Shown: positions 15,532-24,784 of the stretch, one piece after another
Numbering within the stretch: the stretch's first letter is position 1
How the letters are laid out: every line of letters starts with the position of its first letter
Assembly: GCA_963733065.1 (NCBI GenBank)
Contig: CAVTBT010000005.1
Coordinates: 868,001 to 932,000, forward strand
Direction of reading: 5' to 3'
Source of the DNA: CAVTBT01 sp963733065
Lineage (GTDB): Bacteria; Actinomycetota; Thermoleophilia; Gaiellales; Gaiellaceae
DNA: 64,000 bases
The notes under the pieces: generated by a model
What the model saw: only the letters and a program-made list of their open reading frames with translations
Told to the model about the DNA's origin: nothing
Databases searched by the model: none
Translations under genes and position numbers: made by a program

Positions 15532-16630
15532 CGAGGCGCTCTGCGAGCGACGCGAGTCCGAGCGCGACGAACGGCACAACGACGAGCTCGAGCCGGAACT
15601 GCGTGTCGTTCGGCGTGATGGCGAGGTAGAGCACCGAGCCGACGGCCGCGGCCCAGACGTAGGCGCGACGGCCGTCGTGGGTACGCGGGAGCAGCGCCAG
15701 CGAGAGGAGGCCGCCGACGACGAGCGCCGCCGTCACGAGATGGCCGGCGAGGTACTGGAGGTCCTCTCGCACGAGCGTCTTGAGTCCGGGCCAGTACCGG
15801 TCGGCGACGAAGCCCCAGTCGGCGTCCGGTGACGGGTAGTAGCCGGACAGCGGGTAGGCGATCGCCTCGACGAGCGGCACGCCGAAGAGCAGCACAGGGG
15901 GCAGCGCCGCCCCCAGGCCGGTCGCCACGAGCAGGACGGTCGTCCGGTCGCGGCGCACGAGCAGGACGACGGCGCCCGCGCCGACCACGAACGCGGCCGC
16001 GTCGCGGGTGAAGCCCAGTAGAAGCACGGCCGGGATCCAGGCGGCGAGCCACCGTGTCCCACGCGAGAGCACGAGGCACGCCGCGGCGAGCGCGGCGCAC
16101 TGCAGCGCGAGGCCCCAGCTGTCGGTGAGTGGCGACGACGTCCAGACGCGCAGCGGCTCGACGAGCAATGCCACGCCGGTGGCGAGTGCTGCGACCAGCA
16201 CTCCGAACCAGAGCCTGATCAGCAGGTAGAGCGCCGGGGCGATCGCGACGTAGCCCGCGAGCGACGCCGCCTCGAGGCCGCGCTCCCCGAGCCACGGATC
16301 GAGTGCCGCGGCGAGTGCCGGCACGAGCCAGCGCCGCTCGTAGAAGATCGCGCTGTCCCGCACCCACTCCGGATTCGAGACCTTGCGCTGGTACACCGGA
16401 AGGGACGCCTCGGCCCGCCGCTCGGCCGCGAGCCGCGGCGAGGCGAAGGCGCGGGTGAGCGACTCGTCCTCGTCGACTCCGCGGAGCTGGAGCACCTGCG
16501 CGCGATAGAAGTAGCTGTCGGGCATCCAGCGCGTGGGTGAGCGCCAGCCGTCGACGGCGACAGCCGCCGCGAGGACGAGCAGGGCGCCCAGCGCGACGAC
16601 GTCGGCGCGAAGCGAGCGCCGCCGTGCCAC
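15476..16630 (-). CDS. Polytopic membrane protein, GT39/GT-C-like
   Basis: From the GTG at 16630 this is a 384-residue protein with about nine membrane helices. After the first helix, PDSYFYRAQVLQLRG and RRAEASLPVYQRK form an extracytoplasmic loop of the kind carrying acidic catalytic residues in GT-C glycosyltransferases. ITPNDTQFRLELVVVPF near the end is typical of this group. It may move a sugar from a lipid carrier, but no defined family signature is certain. It lies 13 nt downstream of a cupin gene on the same strand and is probably co-transcribed. Its 3' end overlaps the EamA gene. Confidence 0.65.
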   Translation of the reverse strand: MARRRSLRADVVALGALLVLAAAVAVDGWRSPTRWMPDSYFYRAQVLQLRGVDEDESLTRAFASPRLAAERRAEASLPVYQRKVSNPEWVRDSAIFYERRWLVPALAAALDPWLGERGLEAASLAGYVAIAPALYLLIRLWFGVLVAALATGVALLVEPLRVWTSSPLTDSWGLALQCAALAAACLVLSRGTRWLAAWIPAVLLLGFTRDAAAFVVGAGAVVLLVRRDRTTVLLVATGLGAALPPVLLFGVPLVEAIAYPLSGYYPSPDADWGFVADRYWPGLKTLVREDLQYLAGHLVTAALVVGGLLSLALLPRTHDGRRAYVWAAAVGSVLYLAITPNDTQFRLELVVVPFVALGLASLAERLVTRERAPVPARPRPARTT

Positions 16631-16643
16631 GGGCGTCCCGGCG

Positions 16644-17033
16644 CTAGCCGAAGGCCTGGCGCCGGGCGAGGTCGCGCTCCGGGTCGACGAGCATGCCGTC
16701 ACGCTCGACGTACCCGCCCTTGCCGCCGACCACGAGCATGACGAGGTCGTCGCTGTCGCTCGGGTTCGAGACCTTGCGCGGCGTCTCGGCCTCGACGTGG
16801 CACAGGCCGCCCGGACCGAGCTCGCGCTGCTCGCCGTCGACCTCGAACAGGGCACGACCGCTGTGGACGAAGTACAGCTCGTCCTGCTGCTCGTGATAGT
16901 GCAGGAAGCCCTCCTGGCGGGGCGGGTAGACGACCGCGTTGACGCCGAAGGCCGTCACGCCGAGCGCCCGGCGCACCTTGCGGAACCCGGGCCCTTCGCC
17001 GAGCTCGTCGATCGAGCTGAAGCTGTACGCCAC
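16644..17033 (-). CDS. Cupin-domain protein
   Basis: This 129-residue single-domain cupin has the motifs LHYHEQQDELYFVHSG (metal ligands His, His, Glu) and LGPGGLCHVEAETPRKV. The GTG at 17033 is preceded at 6 nt by GGAGAGGAG, one of the few clear Shine-Dalgarno sequences in the window. An alternative ATG at 17078 would add 15 residues. Such proteins are often sugar isomerases, epimerases or sensors; the function is unknown here. The membrane-protein gene follows at 13 nt. Confidence 0.75.
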   Translation of the reverse strand: MAYSFSSIDELGEGPGFRKVRRALGVTAFGVNAVVYPPRQEGFLHYHEQQDELYFVHSGRALFEVDGEQRELGPGGLCHVEAETPRKVSNPSDSDDLVMLVVGGKGGYVERDGMLVDPERDLARRQAFG

Positions 17034-17137
17034 GATGCGCTCCTCTCCGTCGGGGCCTCGGATGCTGCCCTCGATCATCGCAGCCGCGCGGGGTGAAGGT
17101 TGTGTAAGGAACGCCAGGAGCCGACGGATGCCCCCGA

Positions 17138-17143
17138 TACGAT
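17138..17143 (+). promoter_or_regulatory. Putative -10 of the UDP-glucuronate decarboxylase gene
   Basis: TACGAT ends 6 nt before the GTG at 17150, again leaderless spacing. Confidence 0.5.
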
Positions 17144-17149
17144 GCGCCG

Positions 17150-18088
17150 GTGCCGACCTCGGTAGTGACGGGCGGAGCTGGCTTCCTGGGGTCTCACCTC
17201 TGCGACGCGCTACTCGCGCGCGGACACCGTGTGATCTGCATCGACAACCTCGAGACCGGCTCGCTGCAGAACGTCGAGCACCATCGCGAGGACGCTTTCC
17301 TCTTCCTCCACCACGACGTGACGACCCACGTCGAGATCGACGAGCCCATCGACTTCGTCTACCACCTGGCGAGCCCGGCCAGCCCGATCGACTACCTGCG
17401 GCTGCCGCTGCAGACGCTGAAGGTCGGGTCGTACGGCACCCACAATGCACTCGGGCTGGCGAAGTTCATGCGCGCGCGCTTCCTGCTCGCGTCGACGAGC
17501 GAGGTGTACGGCGATCCGCAGGTGCACCCGCAGCCCGAGACCTACTGGGGGCATGTGAACCCGATCGGGCCACGCGGCGTCTACGACGAGGCCAAGCGCT
17601 ACGCCGAGGCGATGACCATGGCGTACCACCGGCAGCAGGGCGTGGACACGGCGATCGTGCGCATCTTCAACACATACGGACCGAGGATGCGGCCGAACGA
17701 CGGGCGCGCGATCCCGAACTTTCTCGACCAGGCGCTCGACGAGAAGCCGCTGACGGTCTACGGCGACGGCTCGCAGACGCGCAGTTTTTGTTTCGTCGAC
17801 GACCTGATCCGCGGGTTGATCCTGCTGGCCGAGTCCGGCGAGCACCTGCCCGTGAACATCGGCAACCCCGCGGAGCACTCGATCCTCGAGCTCGCCGAGG
17901 CGATCATCAAGGGCACGGGCTCGAAGAGCCAGATCGTCTTCGAGGCGCTGCCCGTCGACGATCCGCAGGTACGGCAGCCGGACATCACACGCGCCCGCCA
18001 GCTGCTCGGCTGGGAGCCCGAGATCTCCCTCGAGGACGGGCTGCGCCGCACGATCGAGTCGCTCGGCCGGGAACCGGCGCTTGCCTAG
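17150..18088 (+). CDS. UDP-glucuronic acid decarboxylase (UXS-like SDR)
   Basis: This 312-residue extended short-chain dehydrogenase would convert UDP-glucuronate to UDP-xylose. It has the NAD-binding TGGAGFLGSHL, then HLASPASPIDY and STSEVYGDPQVHPQPE with YWGHVNP, a UXS hallmark. The catalytic Tyr-Lys pair is Y145/K149 in YDEAK. FNTYGPRM, FCFVDDLIRG and VNIGNP complete the fold. It opens the glycan region and overlaps the next gene, a secreted glycoside hydrolase, by 8 nt. A related UDP-apiose or 4-epimerase activity is less likely given the YWG motif. Confidence 0.87.
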   Translation: MPTSVVTGGAGFLGSHLCDALLARGHRVICIDNLETGSLQNVEHHREDAFLFLHHDVTTHVEIDEPIDFVYHLASPASPIDYLRLPLQTLKVGSYGTHNALGLAKFMRARFLLASTSEVYGDPQVHPQPETYWGHVNPIGPRGVYDEAKRYAEAMTMAYHRQQGVDTAIVRIFNTYGPRMRPNDGRAIPNFLDQALDEKPLTVYGDGSQTRSFCFVDDLIRGLILLAESGEHLPVNIGNPAEHSILELAEAIIKGTGSKSQIVFEALPVDDPQVRQPDITRARQLLGWEPEISLEDGLRRTIESLGREPALA

Positions 18089-19241
18089 GGTGCTCGCGCT
18101 CGCCGCGGCCGCGCTCGTCGCGGTCGTCCTCGCCGCGCCGCCGGCCGCTTCCGGCTCGCGGTTCCTGCAGCTCGGCATCTTCGACGACACGCAGATCCTC
18201 CACGGCGCGACCGACCGCGTGTACCGCGAGCTGAACGGGCTCGGCGTCCAGGTCGTCCGGGTCAACCTGTGGTGGGGCGGGCCGGCCGGGATGGGCGTCG
18301 CGCGCCGCAAGCCGCTCAACCCGATGAACCCGAACGACCCCGCGTACGACTGGTCGGTCTACGACCGGGCCGTGCAGTACGCGGCGCAGTACGGGATGAA
18401 GGTCGTCTTCTCGCTGCTCGGCACGCCGCCGTGGGCGAACGCCGGCAAAGGGTGGAACGTCGCGCCCACGAGCGCGCTCGACTTCAAGCGCTTCGCGACC
18501 GCAGCGGCCCGCCGCTACCGCGGGGGTTTCGCCGGCGCCGACGGCAGGCCGCTCGCCTCCGTCCAGAACTGGCTCGTCTGGAACGAGCCGAACAACCCGG
18601 TCTTCCTGAAGCCGCAGTTCAAACGGGTCGGCGGCAAGTGGACGATCCAGAGCGCGAAGGATTACGCGAAGCTCTGCAACGCGGCGGTCGACGCGATCAA
18701 GCTCGTCACGATCGGCGGCGCCAAGGTGGCCTGCGGCGTGACAGGCCCGCGCGGCAACAACAACCCGAGCGAGGCTCGCGCGTCGGTCTCGCCGCTCGCG
18801 TTCCTGCGGGCGATGAAGTCGGCCGGCGCCCGCGGGTTCGACGCCTACGCCCACCATCCGTACTACGGCTCGCCGGCCGAGTCGCCGCTGACCCCGCCAC
18901 CGCCCGGGCGCCGCGGCAACGCGCCCACGGCGATCACGCTCGGGAACTTCCCGCTGCTCGTGCGGGAGGTGACTCGGCTCTACGGCAACAAGCGAATCTG
19001 GATCACCGAGTACGGCTACCAGACCAACCCACCCGACCGGGCCTTCGGCGTCTCCTACACGCGCCAGGCGCTCTACCTGCGGCAGGCCTACGGGTACGCG
19101 CGGCGGCATCCGCGCATCGACATGTTCCTCTGGTTCCTGCTCCGCGACGAGGCCAGGCTCGACCGCTGGCAGTCCGGGCTGATGACGGTCGCCGGGCGCC
19201 GGAAGCCGGCGTACGCGACCTTCGCGAACCTCCGCGGCTAG
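18081..19241 (+). CDS. Secreted clan-A glycoside hydrolase-like protein
   Basis: This 386-residue protein has a signal peptide (PRVLALAAAALVAVVLAA, cleavage near ASG). The rest is a TIM barrel of the GH5/GH39 kind: LGVQVVRVNLWW, the acid/base E169 in WNEPNNP, AYAHHPYYG, and the nucleophile E310 in ITEYGYQT. It probably cleaves or remodels a surface polysaccharide. TTG at 18081 gives an arginine in the signal n-region; GTG at 18090 is the alternative. Translational coupling to the UXS gene suggests that both act on the same xylose-containing glycan, which is inference. Confidence 0.8.
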   Translation: MPRVLALAAAALVAVVLAAPPAASGSRFLQLGIFDDTQILHGATDRVYRELNGLGVQVVRVNLWWGGPAGMGVARRKPLNPMNPNDPAYDWSVYDRAVQYAAQYGMKVVFSLLGTPPWANAGKGWNVAPTSALDFKRFATAAARRYRGGFAGADGRPLASVQNWLVWNEPNNPVFLKPQFKRVGGKWTIQSAKDYAKLCNAAVDAIKLVTIGGAKVACGVTGPRGNNNPSEARASVSPLAFLRAMKSAGARGFDAYAHHPYYGSPAESPLTPPPPGRRGNAPTAITLGNFPLLVREVTRLYGNKRIWITEYGYQTNPPDRAFGVSYTRQALYLRQAYGYARRHPRIDMFLWFLLRDEARLDRWQSGLMTVAGRRKPAYATFANLRG

Positions 19242-20350
19242 CGCTCGAACGCCTGCGGCAGCAGTGTCCACCAAGGCGCGAACCACAGGACGACGAGGAT
19301 CCACGCTTGCGAGAGCCGCTGAGCGCTGACGATCGCAGGCAGACAGACGAGGAAGGCCAGGACGACGCCGATCGTGATTCGGCCGGACGCGAGATAGTCC
19401 GCGTACGACGGCTCCGGCAGCAGCACGACGAGCACGAGCACGTTCGCGCCCAGCACCACGAGATCCCGTGTGCCGGCACGTGCGGCGACCGCCAGGGCGA
19501 GGCCGAGCAGCGCCGGCACGACGACCGCGTACACCTGCTCGAGCGTCAGGGTGCTCCAGGGCCACTGCCCCACGAGGCCGCCGAACGGGACGAGCTCGAG
19601 CTCCTGAGCCCTCGCGTCGCCCGGGTCGCCGAGCCAGGCCCAGAGCCCGGCGCGCAGAGCGAGGTACGGGACGACGGTCAGAGCGAGCAGGGCTGCGGCC
19701 CGGAAGCGCCTGCGGAGCGCCAGCCATGCCGCCAGGCCGAGCGGGAAGAGCAGCGTGGTCTCGCGGCTCAATCCGGCAAGGGCGAAGAGCAGTGCGCTCG
19801 CCGGCAGGTGGCCCCGTTCGAATGCGAGCAGCCCCACCGCCGTCAGTGCGTAGGCCAGCGGCTCCGCAAGGTCGGTAGACACGCCGACGAAGAGGCCCGG
19901 GTACAGGCCGTAAAGCGCCCCGTACCAGGGCGACAGCCCACGGCCCTGCAGGATGAGTGCTACCGCCAGCGTTCCCGCGCCGACGGCCACCAGATTCACG
20001 AGCAGCAGCGCGAACGGGATCAGGTCGTTCTGACCACCCGCGATCAGCCGTGCCGCGAGCGGGTAGAGAATCCGGCTGTAGCGGTACGCGGGCTCGTCCA
20101 CGTACGGCTCTGCGCCGCCGGGGTCGAGCGCCACGAACAGGAAGAACTGGCCGTCGTACCCGGAGCCGGCGACCGTGTCGTCTCCGAGGGCGTCGATGGC
20201 GGCGCTCTCGCCCGGCGCCCGCCCCTGGAACTGGGTGCCGACACGCGGCAGCTCGAGCAGGGAGTGGTGCGCTGCGAACCACGCCGCCCAGACGACGTAG
20301 GCCGCGAGCACCACGGCAGCGACGCCGATTGGGGTGCGGAGCGCTCGCAA
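19238..20350 (-). CDS. Polytopic membrane protein, probable GT-C glycosyltransferase
   Basis: From the TTG at 20350 this is a 370-residue protein with about nine helices. The first loop has GSGYDGQFFLFVALDP and YRYSRILYPLAARL, and GLSRETTLLFP lies mid-protein. These mark a family of actinobacterial membrane proteins linked to cell-surface glycopolymers. A GTG at 20392 would add 14 residues but would overlap the divergent methyltransferase start. Its 3' end overlaps the glycoside hydrolase gene by 4 nt. Catalytic function is inferred from context. Confidence 0.7.
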   Translation of the reverse strand: MRALRTPIGVAAVVLAAYVVWAAWFAAHHSLLELPRVGTQFQGRAPGESAAIDALGDDTVAGSGYDGQFFLFVALDPGGAEPYVDEPAYRYSRILYPLAARLIAGGQNDLIPFALLLVNLVAVGAGTLAVALILQGRGLSPWYGALYGLYPGLFVGVSTDLAEPLAYALTAVGLLAFERGHLPASALLFALAGLSRETTLLFPLGLAAWLALRRRFRAAALLALTVVPYLALRAGLWAWLGDPGDARAQELELVPFGGLVGQWPWSTLTLEQVYAVVVPALLGLALAVAARAGTRDLVVLGANVLVLVVLLPEPSYADYLASGRITIGVVLAFLVCLPAIVSAQRLSQAWILVVLWFAPWWTLLPQAFER

Positions 20351-20360
20351 GATGCGGGAG

Positions 20361-20366
20361 TAGCAT
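20361..20366 (+). promoter_or_regulatory. Putative -10 of the methyltransferase-flippase unit
   Basis: TAGCAT ends 7 nt before an in-frame GTG at 20374. It overlaps the ATG at 20365, so that ATG cannot be the start of a transcript from this promoter. Confidence 0.45.
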
Positions 20367-20373
20367 GACCGCC

Positions 20374-21099
20374 GTGCCGACCGAGGTGCCACGCGACTGG
20401 CCCGGCGAGGACCGGCGCCGGCCGCCGCTGAGCTCGGCCACCTGGGTCGTGCGCGCTGCGATCGCGGACTGGCTCCGAGGAGAGGCCGATGCCGCCGCGG
20501 CGCGCGGCGGCGCTCGCGTGCTCGACGTCGGCTGCGGGGTCAAGCCCTACTACCCCTACTTCGCGGGACGGGTCGAGTCCTACGTGGGCGTCGACATCTG
20601 GGAGAACCCCCATGCCGACCTGCAGGGCACGGTCGAGAACCTGCCGCTGCCCGACGCGAGCTTCGACGTCGTGCTCTGCACGCAGGTGCTCGAGCACTGC
20701 GACGATCCGCCCGCGGCCGTGCGGGAGCTGCGTCGGGTCACCGCCCCGGGAGGTCGCGTGCTCGCCTCGACGCACGGCGTGCAGGTGTACCACCCTGCGC
20801 CACAGGATCTCTGGCGCTGGACGCACGAGGGGCTCCGGCGCCTGTTCGAGCGCAACGCCGAGTGGTCCTCGGTCTCGGTGCTGCCGGCGGCCGGAACCGC
20901 CTCGTGCCTCGCGATGCTGCTCGGCTTCTACGCGGAGCGAGCCGCCAACCGCCTGCGCGCGCCCTCGGCTGCGAGGCCGGCGGTGTTCGCGCTCAACCGG
21001 CTCGCGCATGCGCTCGACGGCCGCACGGCGCTGCTGCGCACGCCGCTCCCGGGATCGTTGATCCCGAACTTCCACGTCACCGCCGACGTGCCGGGCTGA
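20374..21099 (+). CDS. Class I SAM-dependent methyltransferase
   Basis: This is 241 residues from the GTG. ARVLDVGCGVKPYYPYF is SAM motif I, VGVDIW holds the ribose-binding acidic residue, and LPDASFDVVLCTQVLEH is the Methyltransf_11 signature. The C-terminal region, with LLGFYAERAANRL and RTALLRTPLPGSLIPNFH, is hydrophobic and may touch the membrane. It probably methylates a sugar or lipid-linked glycan. The flippase gene follows 5 nt later, so the two form an operon. An ATG at 20365 is possible but overlaps the likely -10. Confidence 0.8.
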   Translation: MPTEVPRDWPGEDRRRPPLSSATWVVRAAIADWLRGEADAAAARGGARVLDVGCGVKPYYPYFAGRVESYVGVDIWENPHADLQGTVENLPLPDASFDVVLCTQVLEHCDDPPAAVRELRRVTAPGGRVLASTHGVQVYHPAPQDLWRWTHEGLRRLFERNAEWSSVSVLPAAGTASCLAMLLGFYAERAANRLRAPSAARPAVFALNRLAHALDGRTALLRTPLPGSLIPNFHVTADVPG

Positions 21100-21104
21100 T
21101 CCGG

Positions 21105-22631
21105 ATGCGGCTCTTCCGCCGGAACGCGCTCGGGATCTACGCCGTGTACGCGGCGTCGATCGTGTCCGGCCTGGTCGTCACGCCGGTCGTGCTGCACGAG
21201 ATCGGCGACGTCGAGTTCGGCATCTGGTCGTTCATCGGCGCCGTCACGATCTACCTCTCGGTGCTCGACTTCGGCGTCGGACCGACGCTCGTCCGCTTCG
21301 CGGCGAAGGCCCGCGGCGAGCGGTCGCCGGAAGAGACGAGCCGGCTGGCGTCGGTCGGCCTCGCGCTCTACGCGGCCATCGCACTCGTCACGCTGCCGGT
21401 CGGCGCGGCGCTCGCCTGGCTCGTGCCCGTGCTCGTGGAGACGCCCGACGACCTGGTCTGGCCGGCTCGCATCTCGACCTTCCTCATCGTGGTCAGCCTC
21501 GCCGCGCGCTTCCCGCTCGGCCTCTTCACGAACCTGCTTCTCGCCCAGCAGCGGTTCGACGTGCAGAACCTCGCCAGCTTCGTCGCCACCGTCCTGTACG
21601 CGCTCCTCGTCGTGCTCCTGATCCCGAACGGCGGCGGGCTCATCCTGCTCGGCGCGCTCACGCTCGGGACGACCCTGCTCCGCCTCGTGCTCCCGCTGCC
21701 GTGGGTGCGGCGCGAGGTGCCGGGCCTTCGGTTACGGCGCGCCTTCGTGACGCGGGCGGGCATCCGCGAGCTCACGGCGTTCAGCTGGAGCATGTTCCTC
21801 GTCCACGTCGCCAGCAAGGTCGTCTTCTCGGCCGACGTCATCGTCGTGGGGATCGTGCTCGGCCCGATCGCGGCGACGTTCTACGCCATCCCGGCCAAGC
21901 TCTTCACGCTGGCGTTCGGCCTCTCGAGCGCGGCGACGAACCTGACCTTCCCGGCGTTCTCGGAGTACGAGGGCAGCCAGGAGGCCGAGCGCCAGCGCCG
22001 GCTGCTGCTCGCCGCGCTGCGCGGCGGCTCCGGCGTCGCCGCGCTGCTCGCCCTGCCGCTGCTGCTCATACCCGACCAGCTCATCCACGCCTGGCTCGGC
22101 GCCGGCTACGCGGAGAGCACGTCGACGATGGCCCTGCTGGCCGCTGTCGCCTTCGTCCACCAGCCGGTCTACCTGCTGACGCAGTACCTGACCGCGAAGG
22201 GGGCGCCGGCCGGCATCGCTCGGACGCTCATCGTCGCCGTCACCGTGAACGTCGTGCTGTCCGTGATCCTCGCGGAGGCCGTCGGCATCTGGGGCGTCGC
22301 GCTCGCGACGCTTCTCACCGATGTGGCGGCGCTGCTCTACGTGCTGCCCCGGCTGGTCGCCCCGGCCTCCGGTGTGCCGGCGTCCGCACTGCTCGGTGCG
22401 ATCCTGCGGCCGCTCGTCCCGGCAGTCGCCGTCGCCGCGCTCCTGCTCGTCGTCGGTGCGCGGGTGACCGACCAGGACACGTTGCTCGGCCTACTGCCGC
22501 TCGGGATCCTCTGGGGGCTGCTCGGCGGGCTCGCGGTCGCGCGGTTCGGCCTCGAGCCGGGGGAACGCCAGGCGCTGATCAGGCTGGTGCCCGGCTCCCG
22601 CTCACCGAGCCCGGCGGCAGGTAGCGGCTGA
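21105..22631 (+). CDS. MOP-superfamily flippase (Wzx-like)
   Basis: This 508-residue protein has 12-14 hydrophobic helices. VLHEIGDVEFGIWSFIGAV and LDFGVGPTLVRFAAKA are typical of the Polysacc_synt/RfbX family, which moves undecaprenyl-linked glycans outward across the membrane. It follows the methyltransferase by 5 nt. The 3' end overlaps the convergent glycosyltransferase gene by 53 nt. A second flippase lies at 39857-41320. Confidence 0.87.
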   Translation: MRLFRRNALGIYAVYAASIVSGLVVTPVVLHEIGDVEFGIWSFIGAVTIYLSVLDFGVGPTLVRFAAKARGERSPEETSRLASVGLALYAAIALVTLPVGAALAWLVPVLVETPDDLVWPARISTFLIVVSLAARFPLGLFTNLLLAQQRFDVQNLASFVATVLYALLVVLLIPNGGGLILLGALTLGTTLLRLVLPLPWVRREVPGLRLRRAFVTRAGIRELTAFSWSMFLVHVASKVVFSADVIVVGIVLGPIAATFYAIPAKLFTLAFGLSSAATNLTFPAFSEYEGSQEAERQRRLLLAALRGGSGVAALLALPLLLIPDQLIHAWLGAGYAESTSTMALLAAVAFVHQPVYLLTQYLTAKGAPAGIARTLIVAVTVNVVLSVILAEAVGIWGVALATLLTDVAALLYVLPRLVAPASGVPASALLGAILRPLVPAVAVAALLLVVGARVTDQDTLLGLLPLGILWGLLGGLAVARFGLEPGERQALIRLVPGSRSPSPAAGSG

Positions 22632-23693
22632 GCACCTCCTCCTCGTAGCGGCGCGCCAGCGCGTCCCAGTCGAGCTCGGCGCCGGCGGCGCGTGCCGCCT
22701 CGGCGAGCACCGCCCGCTGCGACTCGTCCTCGACGAGCGCGACGACCGCGTCGACGAACTCCCGCTGTGTCGAGACGAGCAGCCCGGCTCCCGCCTCGCG
22801 GACGTTCGCGGTCACCTCGTAGTCGTAGGAGACGATCGGCACGCCGAGGCCGAGCAGCTCGCCGACCTTGGCGGCGCGGATGCCGGTGTCCTCCGTGCGT
22901 GCGTAGACGGAGAGGTCGAAGGCGGCGGCGGTCGCGAGCGCCTGACGTCCCGCGGCAGCCGTCCGTGGAGCACGACGTCGTCGCGGCCCTCGACGCGGCG
23001 CCGCACGCGCTCGCTCGGCCCGCCGACGAGCCACAACTCGGCACGCGGGGCGCGCTCGTGGATCTCGTCCCAGAGGTCGAGCAGGTGGTCGACGTTGTAG
23101 AGGGGCCCCTCGGCGTCGCGGTCGCCCGCCGAGAGCAGGTGCGCGGCCATCCAGCCGACGACCACCCGTCCGGGCCGGCGCTTCGCCGCCGCCTCGGCGC
23201 GCAGCTCCGGTGTCGCCGAGCGCAGGCTCACCCCCTGCGGGATCACGTGCCAGGGCGCGCGCACGCCGAGCTCCTCGTACCGGCGCGCGGCATGCTCGGC
23301 CGTGACGACGTAGGCCGCGACGTTCGGGAGGCGCAGCAGCTCGACCTCGCGCTCGGTGAAGAACGGGTCGTCGACGTCTGCGACAACGGGCCCGTCGAAA
23401 TGCGGATGCTGGCGCACGTCGAGGCTGAAGAGCCCTGGGTAGCGCCGGGCGGCGCGGCCGAGGGTGGCGGCGTAGAGCGGCGATCGCGTCGCGCGGAAGG
23501 CGCGGTACCCGAGGCCGCGCGGGATGCGGCGGTCGGGAAGCGTCAGGAAGCACCCGTCGAGACGCTCCAGGCGCGGCAGGAGCTCGGCGTAGCGCGGGTT
23601 GTTGTGCCCCTCGAACCAGATGCTGAGCAGGGCGATGCGGTCCGGCGCGGCCGGCGGGCCCGAGACGAACTCGCGCAGGCCGACCCGCCTCAC
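22579..23693 (-). pseudogene. Glycosyltransferase (GT4-like), single frameshift
   Basis: The N-terminal part begins at GTG 23693 and shows IALLSIWFEGHNNPRY, YVVTAEHAARRYEEL and VVVGWMAAHL. The C-terminal donor-site part (DLSVYARTEDTGIRAAKVGELLGLG) lies in another frame. The frames meet near 22950 and one base appears to be missing. Joined, they give one protein of about 371 residues with no other lesion. Both halves keep conserved sequence, so a sequencing error or a very recent mutation is likelier than old decay. It is the last gene of a four-gene minus-strand operon; its start overlaps the upstream stop as GTGA. Confidence 0.75.
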
Positions 23694-24784
23694 ACGACCG
23701 CCTCGTCGTAGACCGCGAGCGTGCGGTCGGCCATGCGCGCGACCGAGAACTCGCTGCGCGCGCGGTCGTGGCCGGCCTCGCCGAGCCGCCGTGCGCGCTC
23801 CGGGTCGCCGAGCAGCGACCCCAGCGCGGCCGCGACGTCCGCAACGTCCCCCGGCGCGACCAGGCTCCCGGTTTCCCCGTCGAGAACGACCTCCGGCACG
23901 GCGCTGACACGCGTCGCGACGATGGGCAGCCGCGCGAGCATCGCTTCGAGCAGCACGATGCCGAAGCCCTCCCAGCGCGAGGTGTGGGCGAAGACGTCGG
24001 CGCGCTCGAGCCAGTCGCGGATCTCGACCCGTCCGGGCAGGAGGAGGGCGCCGTCGAGCCCCAGCTCGCCGGCCAGCGCGCGGGTCTCGCTCTCCAGCGG
24101 CCCGCTGCCGAGGATGGCGAGCCTCGCCTCCGGGTGTTCCGTGCGGGCGCGCGCGAAGGCGCGGAGCAGCGTCGCGTGGTCCTTCTGCTCGATCAGGCGT
24201 CCCACCGCGAGCACCAGCGGAACGCCGTCGGGAACGCCCGCAGCAGCGGGTGTGACCTCAGACGGCGCGGCCGGCAGCTCGTCCAGGCCGTAGTGCACGG
24301 TGACGAGCTTCTCGCGCGGCAGACCGGAACGCTCGAGGAACCGGCGCACGGCGTCGGAGATGGCGACGAGCCGCCTCGCCCGGCGCGCGAAGGCGCGGTC
24401 GACGTGGCGGAACGGGCCGAGCAGGTAGCGGTCGTCGTTGTGCCTCGACGAGACGAACGGCACCCCGGCCGCACGCGAGGCGATCGAGCCGTAGACGTCG
24501 GCGTGCACGAGGTGCGTGTGCAGGAGGTCGGGCCGTTCGCCGCGCACCGCGCGCACCACGTCGCGAGCCATCCGCGGGTTCACGTCGAACGTGCAGCGGA
24601 CGGTCGTGTAGGGCACGCCGACGGTGTCGAGCTCGGCGTAGAACCGCGGCGCGTCGGTGCCGTCCACGTCGAGCGCGAGCACCCTGGCGTCCACGCCGCG
24701 CTCTCGGAGCGCCGGCAGCAGCGCCAGCAGATGGCGCTCGGAGCCGCTGACGCCCGTGATCTTGTGGAGGTGCAGCACCCTCAC
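23690..24784 (-). CDS. GT4 glycosyltransferase
   Basis: This 364-residue GT-B enzyme begins with a glycine-rich acceptor loop (HKITGVSGSERHLLALLPAL). LVAISDAVRRFL ends the first domain. VLAVGRLIEQKDHATLLRAF opens the donor domain, and WEGFGIVLLEAMLARLPIVAT carries the E-x7-E nucleotide-sugar motif. It is cytoplasmic and probably adds a sugar to an undecaprenyl-linked intermediate. GTG start overlaps the stop of the gene upstream. Specificity cannot be read from the sequence. Confidence 0.87.
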   Translation of the reverse strand: MRVLHLHKITGVSGSERHLLALLPALRERGVDARVLALDVDGTDAPRFYAELDTVGVPYTTVRCTFDVNPRMARDVVRAVRGERPDLLHTHLVHADVYGSIASRAAGVPFVSSRHNDDRYLLGPFRHVDRAFARRARRLVAISDAVRRFLERSGLPREKLVTVHYGLDELPAAPSEVTPAAAGVPDGVPLVLAVGRLIEQKDHATLLRAFARARTEHPEARLAILGSGPLESETRALAGELGLDGALLLPGRVEIRDWLERADVFAHTSRWEGFGIVLLEAMLARLPIVATRVSAVPEVVLDGETGSLVAPGDVADVAAALGSLLGDPERARRLGEAGHDRARSEFSVARMADRTLAVYDEAVV

